From positions 248,001-312,000 of the forward strand of contig NZ_JAMBOX010000002.1 of the NCBI RefSeq assembly GCF_023715785.1: a stretch of DNA of 64,000 bases. Reading direction: 5' to 3'. Made by a program: the position numbers and the translations under genes. The notes under the pieces are model-generated. The model searched no databases. It was not told the DNA's origin and saw only the letters and a program-made list of their open reading frames with translations. The DNA is from Neobacillus niacini (GTDB taxonomy: Bacteria; Bacillota; Bacilli; Bacillales; Cytobacillaceae). Shown piece after piece: positions 26,605 to 35,538 of this stretch; position 1 is the stretch's first letter, and each line of letters opens with the position of its first letter.

Positions 26605-27712
26605 ATGAAAAACCAATATAAAATACGTAAATCAGAAGTTGTTTTATATCTTCAGGACCAAAAAGGAAATATTACTAATGAAGCGGTAATTGATTTAATG
26701 GATTTAAATTTAATAAAACAATTTCCAAATACTTGGAGACTTCAAAGTTTAAAAAACAGAATGGAAGTAAGAGGAACCTATAGGGTTGAAGGAGAAAAAA
26801 AACAAACAACATTAGCTAAATGGATTTTAGATTTTCCAAAGTCTCCAATCTACTTTAAAGACGGTAGTACACTGAACCATAAAAGAGAAAATTTAACTTT
26901 TGAAAAGCCGTTAAAAGCCAACAAAATAACCATTGAGAACAATATTGGCTATTTATATATTAACAGGAGACATGAAGATGACTTAAAAATAAAAATAGAT
27001 ACAGACATTACACATGGGTAGCTGATAAAAAAAAGGATATTAATGATTATATTATTTATACCAAAATTTACGAAGGAAAATCTTCAAGAAAAATTTCTCT
27101 TAGAAATTACTTGTTGAACAATGATGGTGAGAAAACAGCATATTTTGCAAACAATGACCGCCTCGATTTTAGGATGGAAAACATTAGATACTACGCAAAT
27201 GAAATGACCAATGATTATTATGTGGATCAAGATATAGCTTATATATTTGTTAAAGTCCGAAATGAAAATAGATATGTTGTAACACTGATTGATACGGATG
27301 ATCTAGAAAAGGTAAAAATGATAGGCTATACTTGGCATTATGCGCAGGGGATCGGAGAACCATATATTGTAAACACAATAGTTAATAAGAATGGAGAACG
27401 GAAAAGGGTATATCTTCATCGAGTGGTTAATGATTGTCCGGAGGACAGAGTAGTTGATCACATTAACATACTACTTTAGATAATCCAAAGAGAAATCTAC
27501 GTAATGTTACCCTATCGGCAAACCAACAAAATAGAAAAGGAGCAAATAAAAATAGTTTATCAGGTATTAGAAATGTAAATTGGGATGAAAAGAATAAAGA
27601 TTGGATTGTTACCTGTGGACAGCAATATGTTATGAGAACTAAGGATTTTAAAGAAGCCCAACTTGCAGCAATCCACGCTAGCAAAGATAAGTTTCCTTTT
27701 GCGACAAAATAA
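26605..27712 (+). pseudogene. HNH endonuclease gene with two frameshifts
   Basis: Three consecutive frames together read as one HNH homing-type protein. Part 1 (26605-27021, behind GAGGGG) contains DGSTLNHKRENLTF; the frame shifts near 27010, where TWVADKKKDIND continues; a second shift near 27470 joins VVDHIN to LDNPKRNLRNVT. That junction is the HNH motif (DHIN...N..NLR), and the tail ending KFPFATK at 27712 resembles an AP2-type DNA-binding end. No start or ribosome site restores the later parts, so the gene looks dead. It sits inside the defence island like a selfish insertion. Confidence 0.8.
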
Positions 27713-27762
27713 AAAGTGATCTTTGAACATATCAAATTAATCTAATGTAGGGAGCTAATCCT

Positions 27763-28089
27763 ATGCCAATATACAACAAATTAGTTCGTGACCGTATCCC
27801 TGAAGTAATTGAGGAAGATGGAAAGAAATTTTCTACAAGAATTCTAGAAACCGAAGAATACATAAAAGAACTAAAAAAGAAAAGCTTCGAGGAACTGAAT
27901 GAATATGTAAATACTCAAAACGACAAGGATGCGATCGAAGAACTAGCAGATCTATTGGAAATCATCCATGCCCTTGCCGAATGCCATGGAGCATCTTTTG
28001 AAACTGTAGAGGAAGTCCGCAAACAAAAAGCGGAAAAGCGGGGAGGCTTTAAAGAAAAAATCTTCTTGATTGAGGTTAAAGATGAGTAA
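27763..28089 (+). CDS. MazG-like nucleoside triphosphate pyrophosphohydrolase
   Basis: A 108-aa all-alpha NTP-PPase of the phosphoribosyl-ATP pyrophosphohydrolase/MazG type. It has the family start YNKLVRDRIPEVIEEDGKK and the metal-binding acidic cluster EELADLLEIIHAL, after a helix rich in Glu. Such enzymes hydrolyse NTPs or dNTPs to NMP and PPi. It ends by overlapping the helicase start by 8 bp (ATGAGTAA), implying translational coupling. The coupling suggests nucleotide depletion or house-cleaning tied to the helicase-nuclease (inference). Confidence 0.85.
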   Translation: MPIYNKLVRDRIPEVIEEDGKKFSTRILETEEYIKELKKKSFEELNEYVNTQNDKDAIEELADLLEIIHALAECHGASFETVEEVRKQKAEKRGGFKEKIFLIEVKDE

Positions 28090-30505
28090 GGTCCAATTGA
28101 TAACCAGGGAACTGGGAGACCATTTGGTCAAGAAGCTGGAAGAGGCTTCCGCGATATGTATTTTAACCTCATTTGTGATGAAATCAGGGGTCAATTTTTT
28201 AAAGGAATCGCTAATACAAGCGACTAAAAATGGTGCCGATATTAAAATTTGTACCGGGGACTATTTATTCATTACCCAGCCGGCTGCCCTGGAAGAGTTG
28301 TTAACGATTGCAGGATTGGACATTCGTATTTGGCAAACTAATGGGGTTTCGTTTCATCCGAAGGCTTACCTGTTTAAATCCAATGTGCATGACTATCTGT
28401 TTGTTGGATCGTCCAATCTTTCTACTTCCGCACTGAAACATGGTGTGGAATGGAATTTGATGGTCAGTGATGAAAAGGACGTATTTGATCACGCGCAGTC
28501 TGGATTTCTTTCTATTTTTTTCGCGGATCAAACTGTGCCTTTAAACCGGGAAACATTGGAAGAATATAGGCGGAATTTCAACGAGTATCATCGTAAACAT
28601 CCTAATCTGCATCAAAAATGGTCCGAGCTCGAAGAAATGGATTTAATGCTGCCTTCAAAAAGAGAAGTTCCAAAGCAACCTGAAATGATTATTGAAACAC
28701 CTGTCCAATACGGTGAAATTCAACCCCGGTTTGCTCAATTGGAAGCACTTGAGGAACTTAATAAAACCCGTGAAGAGGAATATAATAAAGCTCTTGTCGT
28801 AATGGCGACAGGCCTTGGCAAAACATATTTGGCGGGCTTTTTTGCAAAAAGCTTCAAGAAAATCCTATTCATCGCCCACCGGGAAGAAATCCTTTTTCAA
28901 GCGAAAGAATCGTTTGTCAATATCATGCCAAACAAACGGTTTGGAATATATAACGGGAAAATAAAAGAAAGTGATGCAGACGCGATATTTGCCTCAATTT
29001 TTACTTTAAGTATGAAAACACATTTGGAGCAGTTTGTACCGGATGAATTTGACCTGATAATAGTGGATGAGTTCCACCATGCCGCTGCCGCTTCTTATAA
29101 GCGGGTGCTTGACTATTTTAGACCACAGTTCTTACTGGGAATAACAGCCACCCCAGACCGAAATGACAATAAGGATGTATATGCCATTTGTGATGGAAAC
29201 GTGGCGTACCGTCTGGATTTCTTGGAAGCAATTCAACGTAATTGGTTATCGCCATTTAAGTATTACGGGGTATATGATGATACCGACTATACACAAATTA
29301 CTTGGCTGGGTAACCGATACGATGAGGAAGAGTTGCTCCAAGCACAGTTAAGTTTTGAATTGGCGGAGAAGATTCTTCGCGCCTGGGAAGAGAAAAAGCA
29401 GACTAGAACATTGGCATTTTGTTCATCTATTAAACAGGCAAACTTCCTTTCCCGTTATTTTAATCAGCATGGGTATCATACAGTCAGCTTGCATTCCCAG
29501 CAGGTTGAAATTGGTAGAAAAAAGGCGATTCAACAGCTATCTGATGGTGTAATTGATATTATTTTTACTGTAGATCTTTTTAATGAGGGTGTTGATATAC
29601 CTTCTATAGATACTTTATTATTTGTTAGGCCGACAGAATCTCTGACCGTGTTTACCCAGCAAATTGGCCGTGGCCTGCGGTTGAAAGAAGGTAAAGAAAC
29701 ATGCGTAATAGTTGACTTAATAGGAAACTATCGAAATGCCGATCTGAAATTAAGTCTATTTGATACCCAGCCGACTGAGGGAAAAGCACGGAACATCCAA
29801 CCCCAATTGCCTGAGTTTTGTGAGATGGACCTGGATGTTCAAGTTATCAATCTGCTTAACGAGATGAAGCGGAAAAGGCAGCCGAGAAGAGAGGGCCTAT
29901 ATAGTGATTATTTCGCGTTAAAGAGAAATATTGGGAGAAGACCAACTTACTTAGAGCTTCATTTGCAGGGTTCCTCCGACTCCTATCAATATAAACAGGA
30001 ATTCCATTCTTATGTCGGATTCCTGGATTGGGCTCAGGAATTATCGGAGCGGGAAGTCGAGGTTTTTCGCCGATATGAAAACTGGCTCGTTGAGGCAGAA
30101 AAAACAACTATGTCAAAAAGCTATAAAATGGTTGTTTTATTGGCGATGCTGCAACGTGGACCGTCAAATTGGTATAATCCGATTTCATCCGTAGAAGTTG
30201 CTCCATTTTTTCATCAATATTTAATGGAAAAAGAACACAGGAAACGGATTGATTTCTCCGATAAAGGTGCAATGAAACTTTGGGATTATGATGAAAAAGG
30301 CGTCAGCAGATTGATTGCTAGCATGCCAATGACCAAATGGAGCGGCAGTTCAAAAGGGTTAATTTCCTACGAAAATGATCTTTTTACTTTATATTTTGAT
30401 GTTGTGAAAGAGGATGAGGATATACTTTTCCAATGGACAAGAGAAATATGTGAGTATCGTCTTCATTATCATTTTGAGAGGAAGGCAAAGAATCCCCAGA
30501 TTTAA
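28082..30505 (+). CDS. PLD-nuclease / superfamily-2 helicase with DUF3427-type tail
   Basis: An 807-aa fusion. Residues 1-150 form a phospholipase-D-like nuclease with one HxK motif (His92-Pro-Lys94) and the downstream GSSNLS. A DEAD/DEAH helicase follows: Walker A ATGLGKT at 242-248, DEFHH at 329-333, GITATPDRND and the motif VI QQIGRGLRLK. The last 200 residues match the DUF3427 class of tails. ATG 28082 is preceded by GAGGTT. This architecture is frequent in defence islands. A double-strand restriction or translocase-nuclease role is plausible; the cofactor role of the MazG-like partner is unknown. Confidence 0.85.
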   Translation: MSKVQLITRELGDHLVKKLEEASAICILTSFVMKSGVNFLKESLIQATKNGADIKICTGDYLFITQPAALEELLTIAGLDIRIWQTNGVSFHPKAYLFKSNVHDYLFVGSSNLSTSALKHGVEWNLMVSDEKDVFDHAQSGFLSIFFADQTVPLNRETLEEYRRNFNEYHRKHPNLHQKWSELEEMDLMLPSKREVPKQPEMIIETPVQYGEIQPRFAQLEALEELNKTREEEYNKALVVMATGLGKTYLAGFFAKSFKKILFIAHREEILFQAKESFVNIMPNKRFGIYNGKIKESDADAIFASIFTLSMKTHLEQFVPDEFDLIIVDEFHHAAAASYKRVLDYFRPQFLLGITATPDRNDNKDVYAICDGNVAYRLDFLEAIQRNWLSPFKYYGVYDDTDYTQITWLGNRYDEEELLQAQLSFELAEKILRAWEEKKQTRTLAFCSSIKQANFLSRYFNQHGYHTVSLHSQQVEIGRKKAIQQLSDGVIDIIFTVDLFNEGVDIPSIDTLLFVRPTESLTVFTQQIGRGLRLKEGKETCVIVDLIGNYRNADLKLSLFDTQPTEGKARNIQPQLPEFCEMDLDVQVINLLNEMKRKRQPRREGLYSDYFALKRNIGRRPTYLELHLQGSSDSYQYKQEFHSYVGFLDWAQELSEREVEVFRRYENWLVEAEKTTMSKSYKMVVLLAMLQRGPSNWYNPISSVEVAPFFHQYLMEKEHRKRIDFSDKGAMKLWDYDEKGVSRLIASMPMTKWSGSSKGLISYENDLFTLYFDVVKEDEDILFQWTREICEYRLHYHFERKAKNPQI

Positions 30506-30548
30506 TAAATCCGAGGATTCATTTTTTTGAATAACTAATTTCCAATAT

Positions 30549-30935
30549 TTATTTCTTCCTTAACACACCTTTTTTAACTAGATTTATAAGCGTCCCTTTA
30601 TTCTTATATCTCTGATAGGCAATAAGCCGATTTAAATCTTTAACTGTTAATTTGGTGGGTTCAATGGCAAGTTCAAATTCATTATTGACCTTTTCTATTA
30701 AAGAGAGGGCATATTCAGTTTGCTTTGCAGTTAATTTGTAATCGTCTTGATTTTCGGTTTGTTTTTCAACATCCATATTTGTAACGTTATTATCTAATGC
30801 GGCAGAGTGTTCTTTTAATTTCGCATCTATTAGAGCCTCTACGTCAGCCTGGCTAAATGGTGGAACCTGTTCTTGTTTGGTATTTTGAATTGGCTTGAAA
30901 AATTTATCAATAATTCCCTTAAGCAATATCACCAC
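30549..30935 (-). CDS. Hypothetical protein, 128 aa
   Basis: A lone minus-strand gene between two plus-strand defence genes. The N-terminal 12 residues are hydrophobic, the middle (about 20-60) is acidic, glutamine-rich and likely disordered, and the C-terminal 60 residues (LTAKQTEYALSLIEK, LTVKDLNRLIAYQRY) look like a helical DNA-binding fold, possibly HeH/SAP-like. GTG 30935 and TTG 30929 are both possible; GTGGAG upstream suits TTG slightly better. No family assigned. Confidence 0.55.
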   Translation of the reverse strand: MVILLKGIIDKFFKPIQNTKQEQVPPFSQADVEALIDAKLKEHSAALDNNVTNMDVEKQTENQDDYKLTAKQTEYALSLIEKVNNEFELAIEPTKLTVKDLNRLIAYQRYKNKGTLINLVKKGVLRKK

Positions 30936-31091
30936 TCCACTTTCCTAGCGTTCGAACTACACTTTTACTATGTATCAATAAAATATATCCCAATTATAAT
31001 ATTAAAATATTGGAATAAAAAAACAACACTTTTTGGTAGAATTTTGTTAGTCTAAGCAAAGTTTGTAAAAAATAAGGGGATTTTGTAAACA

Positions 31092-31122
31092 TTTAGGTAA
31101 ATTGCACTAATTGTTGTATAAT
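31092..31122 (+). promoter_or_regulatory. Probable promoter of the NERD-helicase gene
   Basis: TATAAT at 31117-31122 with TG three bases upstream forms an extended -10; the -35 is poor. It argues that ATG 31121 is too early and that the start is ATG 31154. Confidence 0.4.
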
Positions 31123-31153
31123 GGAGAAAAATGCAATTTTTGGGGCGATTGTT

Positions 31154-33061
31154 ATGGCGATTACGATTCCTGAAACAATTAGAACATCTGCTACTACGGG
31201 GGAAAGATTGTTCTTTCGGACACTAAAAACCTTTCTTCCCGATGATTATATAGTCTATTTTGAACCGGAAATCCAGGGGAAACGGCCAGATTTTGTTATC
31301 ATAGGCCCTGATCTTGGAATTGTCGTATTGGAAGTTAAGGATTATACCAAAAAAACACTCTTTCAATTGAACCATGATGAATGGCATATTGTCACTACCT
31401 CTGGAGATCAAGCAGTGATTAAAAGCCCGATGAAACAAGCAAGAGATAACATGTTTCATCTTGTGGACGTATTGAAGAAAGATAAAAACTTAATCCAATT
31501 GGAAGGCAAGTATAAATTTCAATTAAAATTTCCTTATGGACATGGGGTAGTTTTTACTCGATTGTATACCAAAGATTTTATACAGGAAGGGTTATATTCG
31601 GTAATTGAACCCAACCTTTGTTTAACAAGGGATGAAATCGACCCTGACAAAGATGGATTTTCTGAAGAAGTTTTGATGGAAAAGATTTTGAATATGTTTG
31701 TAGTTCCTTTCCGGCTAAGAGAACCTCTGTCAATTGAGGATATTAATGCCATTCGCTATCACTTATTCCCTGAGGTACGGATCAGTGCAGAATTTAAAGC
31801 GCCAGTTCCATATCAAGATCAGCTTCTTTTATCTCTTCATGATATCAAAACGATGGATCTTCATCAGGAAAATCTGGCCAAACAAATTGGTGACAGGAAC
31901 AGGTTAATTCGTGGAGTGGCAGGCAGTGGAAAAACCATTATACTTGCTAGCCGTGCCAAAATGTTATCTAAACAAAACCCGGATTGGAAAATACTTATCC
32001 TATGTTTTAACATTTCACTTGCGAATGCAATCCAACAAATGATTAACCATATGTTAAATGAACCTGAGGATCTATTTGATTTCGACCCGGAGGCAAGGGA
32101 AGTTCAAAATCAAAATATAATTGTACGTAATTTTCACTCATGGTTAAAAAATGATTTGAAAATAAATGAATATCAATTGCCGGATATGATTGAAAAAATT
32201 GAGCGAAATGAAGCAATTCTCCCAACCTATGATGCTGTATTAATTGATGAAGGACAGGATTTTGAGGCAGATTGGTTGAGAATGGTGAGCCTGCTTATTA
32301 ATTCTAATACTCAATCACTACTTTTAGTTGAAGATAGGGCGCAAACAATTTATAAGCGTAAACGCTCATACCTTCAGGATACTGGTTTAAGTTTTCAGGG
32401 AAGGTCAAAAGTATTAACGATTAATTATCGGAATACTTCTCAAATCGTCAAGTTTGCCTGGGATTTTTACCGGGAGCACTCCATGTTTAAAAATAAAGTA
32501 GTAAATCGTGATCTTGAAGGGGAGATTATTGCTCCGCAAAGTACAAAAAGAAAAGGACCTGATGTGGGTATTCTTAAGGCATCAAATTTTTCCAATGAGA
32601 TAAAAGTGGTTGCAAGACAAATTAAAAAGCTGCATGAAGAGAGAAAAGTTCCATTCGATGATATGTTGATTCTTTACCGCGTTAAAAAGACCCATAAATT
32701 CCCGATTATTGATACAATTAAACGTACATTGGATGAATTTGGTTTGCCTTACTATTGGATAACTGAAAGTGATGTTTCGAAACGCTCCTTTAAGAAGGAG
32801 GATGGAAAGCTCAAAATAAGTACGATTGATAGCAGTAAAGGCTTAGACTTCCAAGCTGTCTTTATCGTAAATGTTGATTCCATGCCTTTTCCTTTGGAAG
32901 ATGATAAGGAGCGGGAAGTATCATTATTATACATAGGAATGACCAGAGCAAAACAATACCTCTGCTTGTCTTATTCAGGAGAGTCTGAATTCACGAAGTA
33001 TTTTGATCAAATTTTGGTAGAAAGAACCCAAAAGAAGAGCGGGTTTGAAAAGATAAATTAA
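31154..33061 (+). CDS. NERD-domain nuclease / UvrD-like superfamily-1 helicase
   Basis: A 635-aa two-module protein. The N-terminal NERD nuclease-related domain carries PDFVIIGPDLGIVVLEVKDY, a PD-(D/E)XK arrangement with Asp46, Glu60 and Lys62. A superfamily-1 helicase follows: Walker A GVAGSGKT at 254-261, Walker B LIDEGQDF, the helicase motifs NYRNTSQI and STIDSSKGLDFQAVFIV, and the terminal YIGMTRAKQYL. The longer frame from 31121 overlaps the -10 box, so ATG 31154 with GGGGCG is preferred. NERD helicases are recurrent in defence islands. It stands as its own transcription unit, ended by a strong terminator. Confidence 0.85.
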   Translation: MAITIPETIRTSATTGERLFFRTLKTFLPDDYIVYFEPEIQGKRPDFVIIGPDLGIVVLEVKDYTKKTLFQLNHDEWHIVTTSGDQAVIKSPMKQARDNMFHLVDVLKKDKNLIQLEGKYKFQLKFPYGHGVVFTRLYTKDFIQEGLYSVIEPNLCLTRDEIDPDKDGFSEEVLMEKILNMFVVPFRLREPLSIEDINAIRYHLFPEVRISAEFKAPVPYQDQLLLSLHDIKTMDLHQENLAKQIGDRNRLIRGVAGSGKTIILASRAKMLSKQNPDWKILILCFNISLANAIQQMINHMLNEPEDLFDFDPEAREVQNQNIIVRNFHSWLKNDLKINEYQLPDMIEKIERNEAILPTYDAVLIDEGQDFEADWLRMVSLLINSNTQSLLLVEDRAQTIYKRKRSYLQDTGLSFQGRSKVLTINYRNTSQIVKFAWDFYREHSMFKNKVVNRDLEGEIIAPQSTKRKGPDVGILKASNFSNEIKVVARQIKKLHEERKVPFDDMLILYRVKKTHKFPIIDTIKRTLDEFGLPYYWITESDVSKRSFKKEDGKLKISTIDSSKGLDFQAVFIVNVDSMPFPLEDDKEREVSLLYIGMTRAKQYLCLSYSGESEFTKYFDQILVERTQKKSGFEKIN

Positions 33062-33067
33062 GGTTTT

Positions 33068-33104
33068 GCAAAGAGTCGGAGTTGAGAATTTTTCCGACTC
33101 TTTG
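33068..33104 (+). terminator. Terminator closing the defence island
   Basis: CAAAGAGTCGGA and TCCGACTCTTTG arms, followed by TTATT. Confidence 0.7.
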
Positions 33105-33188
33105 TTATTAAGAAGAAAATTTTCTTAATTGTGCTTAACTTTTGATAAAATATATCGTAAGAGATTTATCCTTAAGGAGGTCAGACTT

Positions 33189-33650
33189 TTGATAGTAGTG
33201 AGTTCTTGCTTAGCGGGGTTGCAGGTAAGATATGATGGCGGGCACTGTTTAAGAAATGAAATCACGAAACTTGTAGAAGAAGGGAAAGCCATTACGGTAC
33301 GCCCTGAAGTGCTTGGTGGATTATCTACACCTAGAGAACCTGCTGAAATTATCGACGGTAACGGGGAAGATGTACTCGATGGTAAGGCTAAAGTCGTGAA
33401 TCAATCAGGGAAAGATGTTACCGATTTTTTCATAAATGGCGCTTATGCTGCACTTGAAAAAGCTCTAGAAATAAATGCCACGATGGTGGTTCTTAAGGAA
33501 AATAGCCCATCGTGCGGCAGTTTAAGAATCTATAATGGCAATTTCAATGGTGAAAAAATGGCGGGTATGGGTGTTACGGCTGCTTTATTACGAAGAAATG
33601 GAATAAAAGTAATATCAGATGTACAATTTGCTGAAACTCTCCTTGGTTGA
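33189..33650 (+). CDS. DUF523 family protein
   Basis: A 153-aa protein of DUF523. Conserved family phrases are the start VVSSCLAGLQVRYDGG, RPEVLGGLSTPREP and the Cys-containing SPSCGSLRIYNG. Conserved cysteines (CLAG, SPSCGS) suggest metal or Fe-S binding, but the reaction is not established. AAGGAGGT at 33174-33181 fixes TTG 33189 as start. Stand-alone gene between the defence island and an exporter. Confidence 0.85.
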   Translation: MIVVSSCLAGLQVRYDGGHCLRNEITKLVEEGKAITVRPEVLGGLSTPREPAEIIDGNGEDVLDGKAKVVNQSGKDVTDFFINGAYAALEKALEINATMVVLKENSPSCGSLRIYNGNFNGEKMAGMGVTAALLRRNGIKVISDVQFAETLLG

Positions 33651-33817
33651 ATAGACTGTTCTACGCTAATCCCCTTTGACATCAATTTTTTATGAGAATG
33701 TACTTGAAGTAGATGGGCTTTAATACAATAAGGTACAAATGAAGAGCGGAAAAATGAAATAATGTATTGTTGTAAAAATTTGTGGTAGGCCTACATCCCC
33801 CAGACTTGCCCGTATTT

Positions 33818-33895
33818 GAAAGGAGTAAAGGGTAAATGAACAGTCCAATTTAAGATCTCCCCTGGATTCAAAAACTTAAAAATTTGGGGGATATC
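33818..33895 (+). promoter_or_regulatory. Possible leader-peptide attenuator of the MFS gene
   Basis: AAAGGAG precedes a five-codon frame ATG 33836 (MNSPI, stop 33853). The following TCCCC (33858-33862) can pair with GGGGA of the exporter's own ribosome site (33887-33891). That layout resembles translational attenuators of antibiotic-resistance genes; function is inference. Confidence 0.35.
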
Positions 33896-35116
33896 ATGAA
33901 ATACAATCGAAACTTTTCTTTATTGCTTTGTGGTCAGTCTCTCGCCGATATTGGCGATATCTTATATATCGTGAGTGTAATCAGTACGATTTTTGCATTA
34001 ACCGGTTCGGCAACGTCCGCTTCCTTTGTCCCATTTACGATTACTACATCGATGTTTGTTTCTAGCCTGTTGACACCACTTTTAATTGGAAGAGTCAATT
34101 TGAAGTGGTTATTGGCTGGGTCCCAAATGGGAAAAACGGTTTTGCTTTTCATTCTCGGATTTTTGTTAATGGGAATAACAGCATCGAACTACTATTTTAT
34201 TTTTCTCATGATCGGCTTCATTGCCTTTCTTGACGGATGTGCCAATCCCATCAGACAGACATTAATTCCGCATTATGTGAAACCTGAGCAGTTGCTAAAA
34301 GCAAATGGCATCGCTGAAACCGTTGCTCAAATCATCCAGGCTGTGATGTGGTTTATCGGTAGTTTGTTTTTGGTCGTTATCAGTGCTCAGCAGCTTGTTT
34401 GGATTGTTGGTGGTTTGTTTGTTTTTTCGAGTGTGTTGTTAAGTTTGTTAGAAAACGTCATTCACCAACTAACTTCGTCAAAAAGCAAAGTAGAACAGAT
34501 AAAGGAAGGCTGGAAAACCTTATCTAAAACTCCAGTTTTAAGAAAGATTGCTTGGATCGACATTTTCGAGACAATTGCCGGAACGGTGTGGATTGCGGCG
34601 ATTCTCTATGTGTTTGTCAATGATGCCTTGCATGTGGATGAACAATGGTGGGGATATATAAACGGTGCTTTCTTTATAGGATTGATTTTTGGAAGTATTT
34701 ATTGCGTTAAATACGCTGCTGTTATGGAAGACAAATTGGGTGTGTTTATTTTTGTAGGATCATCCGCAAGTTGCATTATCACCATACTGTTCGGGTTAAA
34801 CAATATTCCAATTATCGCTCTGTTTTTATCTCTGTGTGTGGGATTGTTTGGACAGTTGAAAAATATTCCGCAACAAACCGTCATCCAAACCAGTGTCCCA
34901 AAAGAACAACTGTCCACTGTTTATACTTCTTTAGGAGCGATTGGATCGGGAATCTTTGGCGTAGGTTCGCTTATGATGGGGATCTTGGCAGATTTGGCGG
35001 GGATACGAATGGTCTTTGTTATTTCCGGGATATTGCTGGCCATCGTAAGCGTAGTTGTTTATCGCAACAGGGTATTGTTTGTGAGAAATGTGAAGGAACA
35101 TAAAAGGGGAATGTAG
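33896..35116 (+). CDS. MFS efflux transporter (Mef-like, MFS_3)
   Basis: A 406-aa major facilitator with about 12 hydrophobic segments. The start KYNRNFSLLLCGQSLADIGD and the cytosolic loop after helix 2 fit the MFS_3 group that includes macrolide-efflux proteins. Likely a proton-driven drug or metabolite exporter in the cytoplasmic membrane; substrate unknown. ATG 33896 follows GGGGG at 33886-33890. A five-codon leader sits just upstream. The next downstream element is a separate promoter for the T-box leader. Confidence 0.8.
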   Translation: MKYNRNFSLLLCGQSLADIGDILYIVSVISTIFALTGSATSASFVPFTITTSMFVSSLLTPLLIGRVNLKWLLAGSQMGKTVLLFILGFLLMGITASNYYFIFLMIGFIAFLDGCANPIRQTLIPHYVKPEQLLKANGIAETVAQIIQAVMWFIGSLFLVVISAQQLVWIVGGLFVFSSVLLSLLENVIHQLTSSKSKVEQIKEGWKTLSKTPVLRKIAWIDIFETIAGTVWIAAILYVFVNDALHVDEQWWGYINGAFFIGLIFGSIYCVKYAAVMEDKLGVFIFVGSSASCIITILFGLNNIPIIALFLSLCVGLFGQLKNIPQQTVIQTSVPKEQLSTVYTSLGAIGSGIFGVGSLMMGILADLAGIRMVFVISGILLAIVSVVVYRNRVLFVRNVKEHKRGM

Positions 35117-35192
35117 GGCTTTGTTCCTGCAAAATCGTTTATTATTTCTAGTAATTTTCTTATTGACTTCTGTTAAATTATTTACTAGACTA

Positions 35193-35220
35193 TTGATAAT
35201 TATCAAAAAAAGGCTATGAT
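35193..35220 (+). promoter_or_regulatory. Promoter of the T-box leader
   Basis: TTGATA (35193-35198), 16-bp spacing and TATGAT (35215-35220). The -35 lies in the palindrome TTGATAATTATCAA. Confidence 0.45.
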
Positions 35221-35248
35221 GAGAAAAAGTAAAATGATGTTGTTTTTC

Positions 35249-35510
35249 ACCAGAGAGCTTCGGTAGCTGAGAAGAAGCAAAAACATGCATTTGAACAATG
35301 GTCTCTGAGCTTCGTACTGAACGTACTTTTGTATTAGTAGGATACGACGGGATTTGGCACTCGTTATTCATGTCACAGTATAAGAGTAGTTTGTCTACTC
35401 CGTACTTGTTGAGGCAAATGGTGTAAGCTATTTGCAAATTAAGGTGGTACCGCGTGGAATTCAAACCTCGTCCTTAACTATTACAGTTAAGGCGAGGTTT
35501 TTTTGTTTTT
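35249..35510 (+). promoter_or_regulatory. T-box leader of the MetRS gene
   Basis: The canonical T-box AAGGTGGTACCGCG is at 35441-35454, followed by a terminator with arms AAACCTCG.../...CGAGGTTT (35463-35500) and a T-run. Stem I begins near 35249 (CAGAGA pairing with TCTCTG at 35302) and presents ATG at 35298-35300 as specifier candidate, fitting the methionyl-tRNA synthetase downstream. The UGGU bulge suits a tRNA ending ACCA. Uncharged tRNA-Met should permit readthrough. Confidence 0.85.
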
Positions 35511-35538
35511 TCATTTAAATTTTTGGAGGTAATCATTT

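Noticed and set aside
35193..35206. Fur-like box TTGATAATTATCAA
   Set aside because: Only 6-6 symmetry instead of 7-1-7 spacing, and it is better explained as the -35 region of the T-box promoter.
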